In this document: positions 30,041 through 39,764 of the stretch, piece after piece
Numbering within the stretch: the stretch's first letter is position 1
Layout of the letters: every line of letters begins with the position of its first letter
DNA from: Clostridiales bacterium
GTDB taxonomy: Bacteria; Bacillota; Clostridia; Christensenellales; CAG-917
Direction of reading: 5' to 3'
DNA: 64,000 nt
NCBI GenBank assembly: GCA_022009995.1
Contig: CP091734.1
Span: 992,001-1,056,000 of the forward strand
The notes under the pieces: generated by a model
What the model saw: the letters and a program-made list of their open reading frames with translations, nothing else
Database searches by the model: none
What the model was told of the DNA's origin: nothing
Translations under genes and position numbers: made by a program

Positions 30041-30871
30041 ATGGATTATATTGTCGAAAAAGGTAAAATTACCGTAATAAATCCCCGTGACTTCGATATA
30101 CGGAAAACTCTGGAATGCGGACAGGTGTTCCGATATAAAAAAATCGACGACGGATACGAAATAATCGCGAAAAATCAGCGCGCCCGGTTAAAAAACGTAA
30201 AAAATAACGTAGAAATAGCCTGCACGGACGAAAATTTTTTTGTAAAATACTTTGATTTGTGCAAAAACTATGATATAATTAGGTTGAAATTGGGTGATAA
30301 AGGCCTTTTTCGTGCGGCAATCGATTTCGGACAGGGGATAAGAATTCTTCAACAAGATCCGTTTGAGACCTTGATAAGTTTCATAATTTCGGCAAACAAC
30401 CACATTCCCCGCATAAAATCGATTATCGAAAGGCTGTCGACGGCTCTCGGCGACAGGTGCGACGGTTTCAACGCGTTTCCGACGGCAGAAGCGTTGTCCG
30501 GAAAAGACGCCGATTATTACTTCAAAGCAGGGCTCGGGTATCGCGCCCCTTATATCGTCGAAACGGCGCGTGCGGTGAAAGACGGTTTTGACCTTGACGG
30601 TCTTCAAACTCTTTCGACCGACAAGGCAAGGAAGGAACTTATGACGCTCAAAGGCGTCGGGCCGAAAGTTGCGGATTGCATACTGTTGTTCGGTTTCGGG
30701 CGAGAAGACGTTTTCCCCGTCGATACCTGGATAAAAAAGGTTTACAATTCCTACTTCGGGCACGAGGACAATCCCGCAAAAATCAGAAAGGCTCTGACGG
30801 ATAAGTTCGGCGACCTGTCGGGATACGCACAGCAATATTTGTTCTTTTATAAAAGAGAACTTGAAAAATAA
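30041..30871 (+). CDS. 8-oxoguanine DNA glycosylase / AP lyase (OGG1-type)
   Basis: 276 residues: an N-terminal OGG domain (FDIRKTLECGQVFRYKK) and a HhH-GPD domain (from ~residue 110). The helix-hairpin-helix LMTLKGVGPKVADCILLFGFG contains the Schiff-base Lys, and FPVDTWIKK contains the catalytic Asp. It excises oxidised guanine from DNA, relevant for oxygen exposure of an anaerobe. The promoter lies practically on the start codon and there is no Shine-Dalgarno, so leaderless translation is likely. Confidence 0.9.
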   Translation: MDYIVEKGKITVINPRDFDIRKTLECGQVFRYKKIDDGYEIIAKNQRARLKNVKNNVEIACTDENFFVKYFDLCKNYDIIRLKLGDKGLFRAAIDFGQGIRILQQDPFETLISFIISANNHIPRIKSIIERLSTALGDRCDGFNAFPTAEALSGKDADYYFKAGLGYRAPYIVETARAVKDGFDLDGLQTLSTDKARKELMTLKGVGPKVADCILLFGFGREDVFPVDTWIKKVYNSYFGHEDNPAKIRKALTDKFGDLSGYAQQYLFFYKRELEK

Positions 30872-30901
30872 TATACATTGTTAATAAATGGAGGGTTATT
30901 T

Positions 30902-31480
30902 ATGAATACCAAGAAAATCGTTGTTTTAGCCGATATCGAAAGTGTCCGCGTACCGTTCACTTCCTTTGAAAAGGCATTGAAAGAAGTATCCAAGTACGGC
31001 GACGTCGCAGGTTGCAAATTCTACGGATACAGCGCAAAACGTACCAAAGACTACGCAGACTTCATCGCAGACAATAACTATGACGCGTTGTCCTCTCTCG
31101 CAGGAAAGAGAAAAGGTAAACTTGACCTTCGTCAGGTCATCGACGCCACCCGCATTGCGGAAAACCGCAAAATCGACGGTATCTTCCTTCTGTACGGCAA
31201 AGGAAACATTAAACCTTTGATCAGCTATCTCCGCAACCTCGGCATCGAAGTTTACGCAGGCGTTATCACGCCCGACGACAACAGCGCGAAATGCAACCAG
31301 ACCATCATCCTTGAAGAAGGTTTGCTCTATACGCAGATTTCGCACGCTGCTCCCAAGAAAGCGGCTCCCGCTCCCGCGCCCGCAGCACGTCCCGCGGCAC
31401 GCCCCGCAGCAGCGAACGACGATGACGATATCATCGCAAACTCGCAGCGCTTCTCGGTGACTGATAACTACATAAGGTAA
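30902..31480 (+). CDS. NYN/LabA-like domain protein with Ala-Pro-rich linker
   Basis: 192 residues from the ATG after GGAGGG. The first ~145 residues look like a PIN-like NYN fold: an initial strand VVLADIES, KLDLRQVIDATRIAE, GIFLLYGKGNIKPLISYLRNLGIEVYAGVI. Typical NYN nucleases have D-x-x-N and S-G-D-x-D at these places; here they read D-I-E-S and GKGNI, so the catalytic acids are partly lost. Then comes a low-complexity AAPAPAPAARPAARPAAAND stretch and a short tail. Perhaps an RNA-binding relic or an unusual nuclease. Confidence 0.65.
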   Translation: MNTKKIVVLADIESVRVPFTSFEKALKEVSKYGDVAGCKFYGYSAKRTKDYADFIADNNYDALSSLAGKRKGKLDLRQVIDATRIAENRKIDGIFLLYGKGNIKPLISYLRNLGIEVYAGVITPDDNSAKCNQTIILEEGLLYTQISHAAPKKAAPAPAPAARPAARPAAANDDDDIIANSQRFSVTDNYIR

Positions 31481-31531
31481 GAGGGAGAATGCCTTATAAA
31501 AAGGCGGTTCCTTCGCGAGCAAAAAAGAAAA

Positions 31532-31560
31532 ACACCGCCGACGATTGTCGGCGGTTTGTA
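31532..31560 (+). terminator. Terminator or attenuator before the ferredoxin gene
   Basis: The stem ACCGCCGAC / GTCGGCGGT has a GATT loop but only a weak T-run (TTGTATATT). It ends about 20 bp before the next ATG. Confidence 0.6.
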
Positions 31561-31579
31561 TATTAAACAGAGGTTTATT

Positions 31580-31783
31580 ATGGCAAAAATCATCATCAAT
31601 ACGGAGGCTTGCAAGGGTTGCGGATTGTGCACGCTTGCCTGTCCCAAAAAAATTCTTGCCATCTCGGCGCACAGCAATAACAAAGGTTATTATTACGTCG
31701 AAGTCACCGACAAGGAAAAATGCACGGGTTGTTCTTCGTGCGCGATCACTTGTCCCGACGTCGTTATAGAGGTGGAAAGATGA
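31580..31783 (+). CDS. 2-oxoacid:ferredoxin oxidoreductase delta subunit (2x4Fe-4S ferredoxin)
   Basis: 67 residues with two cluster motifs, CKGCGLCTLACPKK and CTGCSSCAITCPDV. It transfers electrons from the catalytic core to free ferredoxin. ATG after AGAGG; the stop overlaps the alpha-subunit start (ATGA). First gene of the delta-alpha-beta-gamma operon. Confidence 0.92.
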   Translation: MAKIIINTEACKGCGLCTLACPKKILAISAHSNNKGYYYVEVTDKEKCTGCSSCAITCPDVVIEVER

Positions 31784-32841
31784 AAAAACTTATGAAAGGT
31801 AACGAAGCAATCGCGGAAGCCGCAGTACGCGGCGGCTGTCGATTCTTTGCGGGATACCCCATCACCCCGCAAAACGAAATTCCCGAATATCTGAGCTGGC
31901 GTCTTTTTGAGGTCGGCGGACAGTTCGTGCAGTCGGAAAGCGAAGTCGCGGCAATCAATATGGTTTACGGCGCGGCGGCAGCCGGCACGCGCGCAATGAC
32001 AAGTTCGTCAAGCCCCGGAATTTCGTTGAAACAGGAAGGCATTTCGTATATCGCCGGCGCGGAACTTCCGTGCGTAATCATCAATATGGTCAGGGGCGGC
32101 CCCGGACTCGGCGGTATTCAGCCTGCACAAAGCGACTACTTCCAGGCGACGAAGGGCGGCGGACACGGCGATTATCATATGCTTGTTTACGGTCCCAACA
32201 GCGTGCAGGAATGCGTCGATATTTTGTACAACGCTTTTGACAAAGCCGACGAATATCGTATCCCCGTTATGATTCTGGGCGACGGTATGCTCGGTCAGAT
32301 TATGGAAGCGGTCGAACTTCCCGAAATGAAGGATATCGAAAAACTTCCGAAAAAAGACTGGGCGGCAACCGGAAGCGGCGTCGGTGAAAACCGTTGTATC
32401 GTCAACAGTTTGTATATCGAGCCCGACGCGCTGGAAGAACTTAACCACAGACAGTTTGAAAAGTACGACCTTATCGCAAGTCGCGAAACGAGATATGAAG
32501 AATACCTTTGCGACGACGCCGAAATCGTACTGACGGCATACGGCACTGTTGCGCGTATCGCGAAATCCGCCGTGAACATCTTGCGCGAACAGGGCATAAA
32601 GGCAGGACTTTTAAGACCTATCACGTTGTACCCGTTCCCGAACGAAGCGTTTCTGAAAGTCGCAAACAACCCGACTGTCCAAAGATTCGTATGTTCCGAA
32701 CTTTCGATGGGACAAATGATCGAGGACGTGAAACTCGCAATCGAATGTAAGAAACCCGTCGACTTCTTCGGTCGCACCGGCGGCAACGTCATGACGCCCG
32801 AAGACATTGTCGAATTCGTGAAAGGGGAGGTAAAAAAATAA
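31780..32841 (+). CDS. vorB: 2-oxoacid:ferredoxin oxidoreductase alpha subunit, VorB type
   Basis: 353 residues. The start MKGNEAIAEAAVRGGCRFFAGYPITPQNEIPEYLS and the SSSSPGISLKQEGISYIAGAELP block are characteristic of the VorB branch (branched-chain 2-oxoacids to acyl-CoA), although related Kor enzymes use 2-oxoglutarate. Domain order is pyrimidine-binding domain I then domain II (AEIVLTAYGTVARIAKSAV). Cytoplasmic. The ferredoxin it reduces can feed the Rnf complex. Confidence 0.9.
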   Translation: MKKLMKGNEAIAEAAVRGGCRFFAGYPITPQNEIPEYLSWRLFEVGGQFVQSESEVAAINMVYGAAAAGTRAMTSSSSPGISLKQEGISYIAGAELPCVIINMVRGGPGLGGIQPAQSDYFQATKGGGHGDYHMLVYGPNSVQECVDILYNAFDKADEYRIPVMILGDGMLGQIMEAVELPEMKDIEKLPKKDWAATGSGVGENRCIVNSLYIEPDALEELNHRQFEKYDLIASRETRYEEYLCDDAEIVLTAYGTVARIAKSAVNILREQGIKAGLLRPITLYPFPNEAFLKVANNPTVQRFVCSELSMGQMIEDVKLAIECKKPVDFFGRTGGNVMTPEDIVEFVKGEVKK

Positions 32842-33574
32842 TGGCAAAAGTATTTGAAAAAACCAAAATGCTGACAGACGTGCCGTTCCATTACTGCCCC
32901 GGTTGCACGCACGGCATCGCGCACAGACTCGTTGCGGAAGTTCTGGAAGAACTCGGCGCGGAAGGACATTGCATAGGAATCGCTTCCGTCGGATGCAGCG
33001 TGTTCTCGTATAACTATTTCAACTGCGATATGATTCAGGCGTCGCACGGTCGCGCACCCGCAGTCGCAACGGGAGCAAAGCGCGCCAATCCGAACAACGT
33101 CGTGTTTGCGTATCAGGGCGACGGCGACCTTGCAAGTATCGGTATGGCGGAAATCGTGCACGCGGCGACGCGCGGCGAAAAATCACCGTCATCTTCATCA
33201 ATAACGCGATTTACGGCATGACCGGCGGACAAATGGCTCCGACCACCCTTGACGGGCAAAAATCGACGACTTGTATTTACGGCAGAAATCCCGAAATCAA
33301 CGGCAACCCCGTGAAAATGTGCGAGCTGTTGTCCACGCTTACGGGCCCCGCTTATATCGCAAGACAAAGTTTGTGCGACGTAAAACACATCGTCCAGGCA
33401 AAGAAGGCAATCAAAAAAGCCTTTGAACATCAGATTAACGGCGACGGTTTTACAATGGTGGAACTTTTGTCAAGCTGCCCGACCAACTGGCACATGACGC
33501 CCGAACAAGCCCTTCAATACGTTGCGGGCGATATGGAAAATCTGTACCCGCTTGGCGTTTTTAAGGAGGTATAA
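32841..33574 (+). CDS. 2-oxoacid:ferredoxin oxidoreductase beta subunit, TPP-binding (one frame break)
   Basis: 244 residues after one A is restored near 33181. The TPP/Mg motif is GDGDLASIGM...NNAIYGMTGGQ; the N-terminal FHYCPGCTHGI carries cluster-binding Cys residues. It catalyses decarboxylation with the alpha subunit. The start overlaps the vorB stop by one base, and the gamma gene follows after 2 bp. Confidence 0.92.
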
Positions 33575-33576
33575 GT

Positions 33577-34100
33577 ATGGAAAAGATAATCATCGCAGGT
33601 TTCGGCGGACAAGGCGTTTTGTCGCTCGGACAGTTTATCGCATACGCCGCCTTATACGAAAACAAAGCGGTAACCTGGCTTCCGTCGTACGGTCCCGAAA
33701 TGCGCGGCGGTACGGCGAATTGCAGCGTTGTCGTTGACGATACGGAAGTCGCGTCGCCCATCATCGCGGTGCCCGACACGCTTATCGCAATGAACAAACC
33801 GAGCCTTGATAAATTCAAAAACAAGGTGCGTCCCGGCGGACTTATCATCGTCAACAGCAGTCTTATTTCAGACAAGGTGGAGCGCACCGACGTTACCACG
33901 ATTTACGTCCCCGCAAACGAACTCGCGCACGAAGCGGGCAACGACAAGACGGCGAATATCGTGGTGCTGGGCGCGTATATGAAGTACAGCAGCCTCTTCC
34001 CGAGGGAAGTAATGCTGAGCACAATCGAAAAGGTTTCCACGCAAAACCCAAGGTAATCCCCGTCAACCAGAAAGCGTTTGACATAGGTTACGGTTTATAA
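33577..34100 (+). CDS. 2-oxoacid:ferredoxin oxidoreductase gamma subunit (one frame break)
   Basis: 174 residues after one T is restored near 34031. IIIAGFGGQGVLSLGQFIA is the family start (CoA-binding domain) and SYGPEMRGGTANCSVVV is the second conserved block. It completes the four-gene enzyme; a terminator follows. Confidence 0.92.
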
Positions 34101-34106
34101 AATTCA

Positions 34107-34131
34107 TGCCCGGCTTCGGTCGGGCTTTTTC
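34107..34131 (+). terminator. Terminator of the oxoacid oxidoreductase operon
   Basis: The stem GCCCG / CGGGC is extended by G-U and C-G pairs toward a TTC loop. Five T follow. Confidence 0.75.
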
Positions 34132-34194
34132 ATTGCAAAAAAACGATATATTTGCAAAATAGCAAGTTTATCGTACAAAATAAAGGGGTAAAAT

Positions 34195-35016
34195 ATGAAA
34201 AACAGAGTAATGCGTACCGATTATCCGATAAGGAAAATTGCCGACGATGCTTATATGATAAGCGACTTCGGCATCGCGAACTGTTATCTTTTAATAGGTG
34301 AAGAACGCGCGCTGTTGATCGATTGCGGGCTGGGTATAGGCGACATAAAAGGCGCGGTCGAAAAAATCACCGACAAGCCAATTACCGTTGTCGCGACGCA
34401 CGGACACGTCGACCACGCGGGCGGCGACGGACAGTTTGAAAAAATTTACGTCCACACCCTCGACACCGGCAAGACGTATAAATTTATGACAAGTTATATC
34501 GTCAGGAAACTGTTCCTTATCGGCTCAAAGGGGGTTGTCGACAAAAGTATAAAAGTCAAAGATCTGGTAAAGTACGATAAGCGTCCCGAAGTCGTCGGCA
34601 TAGACGACGGTTATGTTTTCGACCTTGGCGGACGACAAGTGAAAGTCGTTCATTCCGTCGGGCATACTTACGGCAGCATATTGCTTCTGGACGATAAAAC
34701 GAAAATTGCTTTCGTCGGCGACAATATGTGTCCGTCGCCGTGGCTGTTTCTGCCGAACGCGTCGTACGTCGACGAATGGCTGGAAAGCGCAAGGGAAATT
34801 TTGAAGATTTCAGACGAATACGCGATATGGTGGGGACACGAAGGCGGCTTTCTTTCGCAGGGACTTATCGAAAACGTGATTAAAATCGGCGAAGAAGCAA
34901 TCAAAAAGTACAAGAAAAACCGCATTTTGTTCCGTGTGATTTTTTATCCTTGCAACGACAGGGTGAACGGCAGCGTGGTATTCAGAAGCACCCGCCTTAT
35001 CAAAAAATCAAAATAG
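34195..35016 (+). CDS. Metallo-beta-lactamase fold hydrolase
   Basis: 273 residues. THGHVDHAGG is the metal-binding HxHxDH motif at ~residues 63-68; VVHSVGHTYGSILLL supplies the next His, VGDNMCPSP the bridging Asp, and WWGHEGGFL a C-terminal His. Glyoxalase-II-like layout without further diagnostic domains, so the substrate is unknown. RBS AAGGGG. Monocistronic, ended by the hairpin at 35051. Confidence 0.85.
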   Translation: MKNRVMRTDYPIRKIADDAYMISDFGIANCYLLIGEERALLIDCGLGIGDIKGAVEKITDKPITVVATHGHVDHAGGDGQFEKIYVHTLDTGKTYKFMTSYIVRKLFLIGSKGVVDKSIKVKDLVKYDKRPEVVGIDDGYVFDLGGRQVKVVHSVGHTYGSILLLDDKTKIAFVGDNMCPSPWLFLPNASYVDEWLESAREILKISDEYAIWWGHEGGFLSQGLIENVIKIGEEAIKKYKKNRILFRVIFYPCNDRVNGSVVFRSTRLIKKSK

Positions 35017-35050
35017 CGGGGCAAAACTTTTCAATAACGGCGCGAAGAAA

Positions 35051-35092
35051 GAACACATAATATAAATATATTATTGTGTTTTTTCTTTTTTT
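35051..35092 (+). terminator. Terminator of the MBL-fold gene overlapping the nfeD promoter
   Basis: A long AT-rich stem (AACACA-TAATATA with TATATTAT-TGTGTT) is followed by TTTTTTC. Its descending arm also contains the likely -35 of the next gene (35074). Confidence 0.7.
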
Positions 35093-35102
35093 ATGGTATC
35101 AT
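35074..35102 (+). promoter_or_regulatory. Promoter of nfeD-floA
   Basis: TTGTGT, a 17-bp spacer and TATCAT, about 40 bp before the nfeD start. Confidence 0.55.
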
Positions 35103-35145
35103 TTTCATAGGAGAATTCCGAGAAATTAAAAAAGGAGCCGGGCTT

Positions 35146-35705
35146 ATGACTTTTGATATTGCGCTTTTGAGCACGTTTTCGGAAGAAATAGTTTTTCTTT
35201 TTCAGGAGATGAACGTTGCTTCGGCGATTTGTTTTTTCGTCGGACTTATATTCATTATCGTGGAAGTATTCACGCCGGGTTTCGGCTTTTTCGGGATTTC
35301 GGGCATAATACTTTCGATAATCGGCATTGTTCTTCGCGCGACGCAGGGCGGCAACGGCAATCCCGTCATACAGGCGCTTTTATTGCTGCTGATATTGCTT
35401 ATCGCGTGCGTGATAGCGTTCGTATTTATGGCGGTGTCGTCCAAAAAAGGCTGGTTGTCAAGGACGCCTTTCGTCATGAAAGAGAGCGCGGTTTCGACGG
35501 GCGTGTCGGAAGGCACGGCGGATTACAGCGGACTTCTTGATAAAACGGGGAAGACGCTTTGCGCGCTTCGTCCGTCGGGCATTGTCGAAATCGACGGTAA
35601 AAATACGACGTCGTTGCCGAAAACGAATTTATCGACGCGGATACGGAAGTAAAAGTAATAAAGGTCGAGGGCGTGCGCGTCGTCGTCACGAAAAATAGTT
35701 TTTAA
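35146..35705 (+). CDS. NfeD-like membrane protein (one frame break)
   Basis: 186 residues: about four TM segments (FFVGLIFIIVEVFTPGFGFFG is the family signature) and a C-terminal OB-fold NfeD domain (LLDKTGKTLCALRPSGIVEIDG...KVEGVRVVV). One A missing near 35603 breaks the frame. Start by AAGGAG. NfeD proteins accompany flotillins and are thought to help organise membrane microdomains; floA follows 26 bp later. Confidence 0.88.
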
Positions 35706-35731
35706 TTTGTAGATTTTTGGAGGTATAAATT

Positions 35732-36736
35732 ATGTTGTTTACCGCACTTTGTCTTACAAGTGCCGTTACCACGCTTATCGTGGTGCTGGCGGTTCTTGTC
35801 GTGTTGCTGGCAGTGTTTTTCGCGCTCGTTCCCGTGGGAACGTGGTTTCGCGCGTTGGTTTCCGGCGCAAGAATTTCAATGGGACGTCTTATCGGTATGC
35901 GCCTTCGCCGCATCAACATCAGAATGATTGTCGAAGCGTATATCAACGCCGTGAAAGCCGGGCTTGAAATCGACGTCGTGGAACTTGAAACGCATTATAT
36001 GGCGGGCGGCGACGTTCTGAAAGTCGTCAACGCATTGATATCGGCGCACAGCGCAAACATCGACTTGTCCCTGCGTACCGCAAAAGCCATCGACCTTGCG
36101 GGACGCGACGTCCTGAACGCGGTGAAAGTCAGCGTCAACCCCAAAGTCATCGAAACCCCCGCGATTTCCGCAATCGCCAAAAACGGTATCGAACTTCGCG
36201 TAAAGGCGCGTGTTACCGTCCGCGCAAACATCGCGCGTCTTGTCGGCGGCGCAGGCGAAGAAACCATAATCGCCCGTGTCGGCGAAGGTATCGTCACGAC
36301 AATCGGCAGTTCCAACACTCACGAAGAAGTTCTTGAAAACCCCGACCGTATCAGTAAGACGGTTTTGCAAAAAGGTCTTGACGCGGGCACGGCTTTTGAA
36401 ATTCTGTCAATCGACATAGCGGATATCGACGTCGGCAGAAACATCGGCGCGCAACTCCAGATGGATCAGGCGGAAGCGGATAAGCGTATCGCCCAGGCAA
36501 AGGCGGAAGAACGCCGCGCAATGGCTGTCGCTCAGGAACAGGAAATGAAAGCCCGTACGCAGGAAATGCGCGCGGAAGTCGTCAAAGCGGAAGCGGAAGT
36601 CCCCGAAGCAATGGCGGACGCGTTCAGAAACGGCAGACTCGGCGTTATGGATTACTATAACATGCAAAACGTCATCGCCGACACCGCAATGAGAAACGCG
36701 ATAAGCGGCAAAAAACCCGACGAAGATAAAAAATAA
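35732..36736 (+). CDS. floA: Flotillin-like protein FloA
   Basis: 334 residues. One N-terminal membrane-inserted hydrophobic segment, then an SPFH domain (VPVGTWFRALVSGARISMGRLIGMRLR..., NPKVIETPAISAIAKNGIELRVKARVTVRAN), then a long Ala/Glu-rich coiled coil with repeated QAKAEERRAMA-type heptads. It forms functional membrane microdomains. The stop overlaps the next ATG. Confidence 0.96.
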   Translation: MLFTALCLTSAVTTLIVVLAVLVVLLAVFFALVPVGTWFRALVSGARISMGRLIGMRLRRINIRMIVEAYINAVKAGLEIDVVELETHYMAGGDVLKVVNALISAHSANIDLSLRTAKAIDLAGRDVLNAVKVSVNPKVIETPAISAIAKNGIELRVKARVTVRANIARLVGGAGEETIIARVGEGIVTTIGSSNTHEEVLENPDRISKTVLQKGLDAGTAFEILSIDIADIDVGRNIGAQLQMDQAEADKRIAQAKAEERRAMAVAQEQEMKARTQEMRAEVVKAEAEVPEAMADAFRNGRLGVMDYYNMQNVIADTAMRNAISGKKPDEDKK

Positions 36737-37320
36737 TGATTAACGCACTTTCGATGGACGGAATGTTCGTTTTCGTCATCGCCTTTTTCGTAATGGTGTT
36801 TTTGGTTATCACGTCGATGACAATCAAAATGCTGAAAGGCGCAAACGGGAACAAGAAATCCGGAAACGATAACACGCAGAATAATCGAGGTCGGACGACG
36901 AACCCCGACGAAGGGCAGAAGAAAGATTCTGCCGAGTCCGAGCACGACGAAATTATGAAACGTCGCATGGAAAACATGCAAAAAGCGTCGGGCAGTCGTC
37001 AGAACGCGTTCAATGCGAGAAAGGAAGTGAAAACCGTTGACGACACGTCGGGCAACGTCGTAAGGTCAAAGGATATTTGCGACGCCGCAAAAGCCCCCGT
37101 GCCACACAAGCACCCGTCCGCAACCCCGACAAAAGGCAAAGTCAGGGTTGAAAAGAAACCGCTTGCAGAAGGCGAAGGCGACGAAGGTTGCGCGCATAAC
37201 GACGTGCGGTTCGTGCTGGACGACGTGATGCCGAAAGATAATTCCGACGAAAACGTGAAAGAACTTCAACGTATCGTCGTGTGGAACGAAATTCTCTCGC
37301 ACCCCAAATTCAAAAAATAA
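36736..37320 (+). CDS. Unrecognised single-pass protein co-encoded with floA
   Basis: 194 residues, overlapping the floA stop by one base. The N-terminal TM helix is about residues 10-31. The rest is hydrophilic and probably disordered, rich in Asn, Lys, Asp and Glu, except for a short ordered-looking C-terminal part (VRFVLDDVMP...ELQRIVVWNEILSHPKF). I do not recognise the family; tight coupling suggests a FloA/NfeD accessory role. Confidence 0.65.
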   Translation: MINALSMDGMFVFVIAFFVMVFLVITSMTIKMLKGANGNKKSGNDNTQNNRGRTTNPDEGQKKDSAESEHDEIMKRRMENMQKASGSRQNAFNARKEVKTVDDTSGNVVRSKDICDAAKAPVPHKHPSATPTKGKVRVEKKPLAEGEGDEGCAHNDVRFVLDDVMPKDNSDENVKELQRIVVWNEILSHPKFKK

Positions 37321-37364
37321 TTAAGATAAAGGAAAGCGGCAATTATTTTGCCGCGCGCATTTTT

Positions 37365-39746
37365 ATGAGCAAAGTTAAACTTGACGAAAGACTTATTGCA
37401 GTTACGCACCCCGAGGCATTGAAAAGCAGCGTCGTTTTGGGCAAAAATTTCCGCATAACCATGCTTACCGACAGGCTTTTCCGCGTGGAAACGTCCGTCA
37501 CGGGGAAATTCATCGACGACGCAACGCAATCGGTATGGTTTCGTAACCTCGAAACGCCGAAATATAAGGCGGAAAACACCGAAAACACGGTGAAAATCAC
37601 AACCGACGCGGTTACTCTCGTTTTCGACAAAAAAAGCGAAAAATCGAAAATCGTAACGAAATCGGGCGCGGTCATTCCCGCAACGAACAAGGGCAACCTG
37701 AAAGGCACGATGCGAACGCTTGACGGCAACTTCGGAATTTACTTTTTAAGCTTGGCATAATGAGCAAGACGGGCGTTGCGGTATTTCAGGACAAAGGTCT
37801 TATCCTGAATAAGGACGGCGAGGTCGAGGCGCGAAAAACCGACACAATCGATAAATATATTTTCGCATACGGCACCGACTACCGCACCGCGCTCAAAGAC
37901 TTTTTCAGGATTACGGGCGGCGTGCCCCTTGTCCCGAGATATGCTTTCGGCAACTGGTGGAGCAGATATCGCGCGTATACGCAACAGGAATACGTCGACC
38001 TTATGCAAAGGTTCATCGACAAAGATATCCCCATCACGGTCGCGACGATCGATATGGACTGGCACTGGGTGAACGTGGACGAAAGGTTCGGCACCGACTA
38101 CAAACGTTCCGCGGCAAACAGATTCCAGGGTCCCGGCTGGACGGGATACAGCTGGAATACAGATTTATTCCCCGACTACAAAGGCTTTCTGAAATGGCTC
38201 AACGAAAAGGGATTTAAGGTGACGATGAACCTGCATCCCGCCGACGGCGTGCGGCATTTCGAAGATATGTACGAAGATATGGCGCGTGAAATGGGCATCG
38301 ATCCCGACACGAAAACCGACATACCTTTCGACATGACCGACAACCGCTATATCAACGCGTATTTCAAAACGGTGAATCACCCGTACGAAGACGACGGCGT
38401 GGAATTCTGGTGGATTGACTGGCAACAGGGCAAAAAGACCGCATTGTCGGGACTCGATCCCTTGTGGGCGCTCAATCATTACTTCACGCTTGACAACGCG
38501 CGCAAGCATCGTCCGCTCATTTTGTCAAGATACGCGGGCGTGGGCAGCCATCGTTATCCGCTCGGTTTTTCGGGCGACTGCATTGTATTCTGGTCGGCGC
38601 TTAGGAAGCAGCCGTATTTCACGAATAACGCCGCAAACGTCGGCTATACCTGGTGGAGCCACGACATCGGCGGACATATGCTGGGCATACGCGACGACGA
38701 ACTTTATTTAAGGTGGGTGCAATACGGCGTATTCAGCCCGATAAACAGATTGCATTCGTCAAACAGCGACCTTTCCGGCAAAGAGCCGTGGTCGTATCGC
38801 GCGGACGTCGATCACTTCGCGACGGAAGCGTTGAAATTCAGGCACAAACTCATCCCGTATATCTATACGATGAACTATAAAACGCATACGGAAGGGCGCG
38901 CTATCTGCGAGCCTATGTATTACGCCTATCCCGACGAGAAGGACGCCTTTAAGGTGAAATCAATATATGTTCGGAAGCGAACTTATGGTGTGTCCGATTG
39001 TCAGCCGTATCAACAAAAACACGGGTACGGCGGCGGTCAAAGCGTGGCTTCCGCACGGCAGATGGACGGATATTTTCACGGGACAGGTTTATCATGGCGA
39101 AAAATTCCTGAAACTTTTCCGCGGCGAATCGTCAATCCCCGTGCTTGCAAAAGAAGGCGCGATTATCCCGCTTTCGGGCGACGGCGGAAACTCCGTGAAA
39201 AATCCCGAAAATCTGGAATTTTTGATTTATCGCGGAAACAACGAATTCACGCTTTACGAAGATCAGGGCGAGGATTTGTCGTATGACGTATCGTTTGTCA
39301 AAACGAAAGCGGAAGTGTCCGAAAACGACGGCAAAGACGTTACGTTCACGCTGCATCCGTCGGAAGGCGATTTGTCGCTTATCCCCGAAAAACGCAATCT
39401 GAGTTTCTCGTTCGCGGACGTGTCGAAAGCACAGGTCAAAGTGTACTTAAACGAGGTTCTTCAAAGCGACGAAACGTGCAATACGCAACCGATTGTGTGC
39501 TTAAACGGCGTGAAACCCACAGATAAAGTTACGATTGTGTTGACTGACTACAAAATACGCGTCAATCCCGCAGGCAACGAGGTTATTGCAAAGGTCATGG
39601 CGCGCTGGCAAAAAGGCTATTTCAAAAAGAACATACTGTATTCGGCGGTCAAAAAGAAAGTGAAGTCGCGCGATTATAAATCGGCGGTGAAACACAGTCT
39701 TCTTCCGAAACGGTTGAAAGAAGAAATTTACGAAAATCTCGATTAA
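37365..39746 (+). CDS. Glycoside hydrolase family 31 (alpha-glucosidase/xylosidase type), two frame breaks
   Basis: 794 residues after restoring one G near 37755 and two A near 38961. N-terminal beta-sandwich (GTMRTLDG), then the TIM barrel: FGNWWSRY, the nucleophile Asp in VEFWWIDWQQG, the acid/base region RYAGVGSHRYPLGFSGDC, and YTWWSHDIGGH. C-terminal beta domains follow, with FTLYEDQGEDLSYD. No signal peptide, so it probably acts inside the cell on imported glycosides. Start ATG at 37365 (MSKVKLDE); only a distant AAGGA upstream. Confidence 0.92.
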
Positions 39747-39764
39747 CGGACAAGGGGGAAAATC

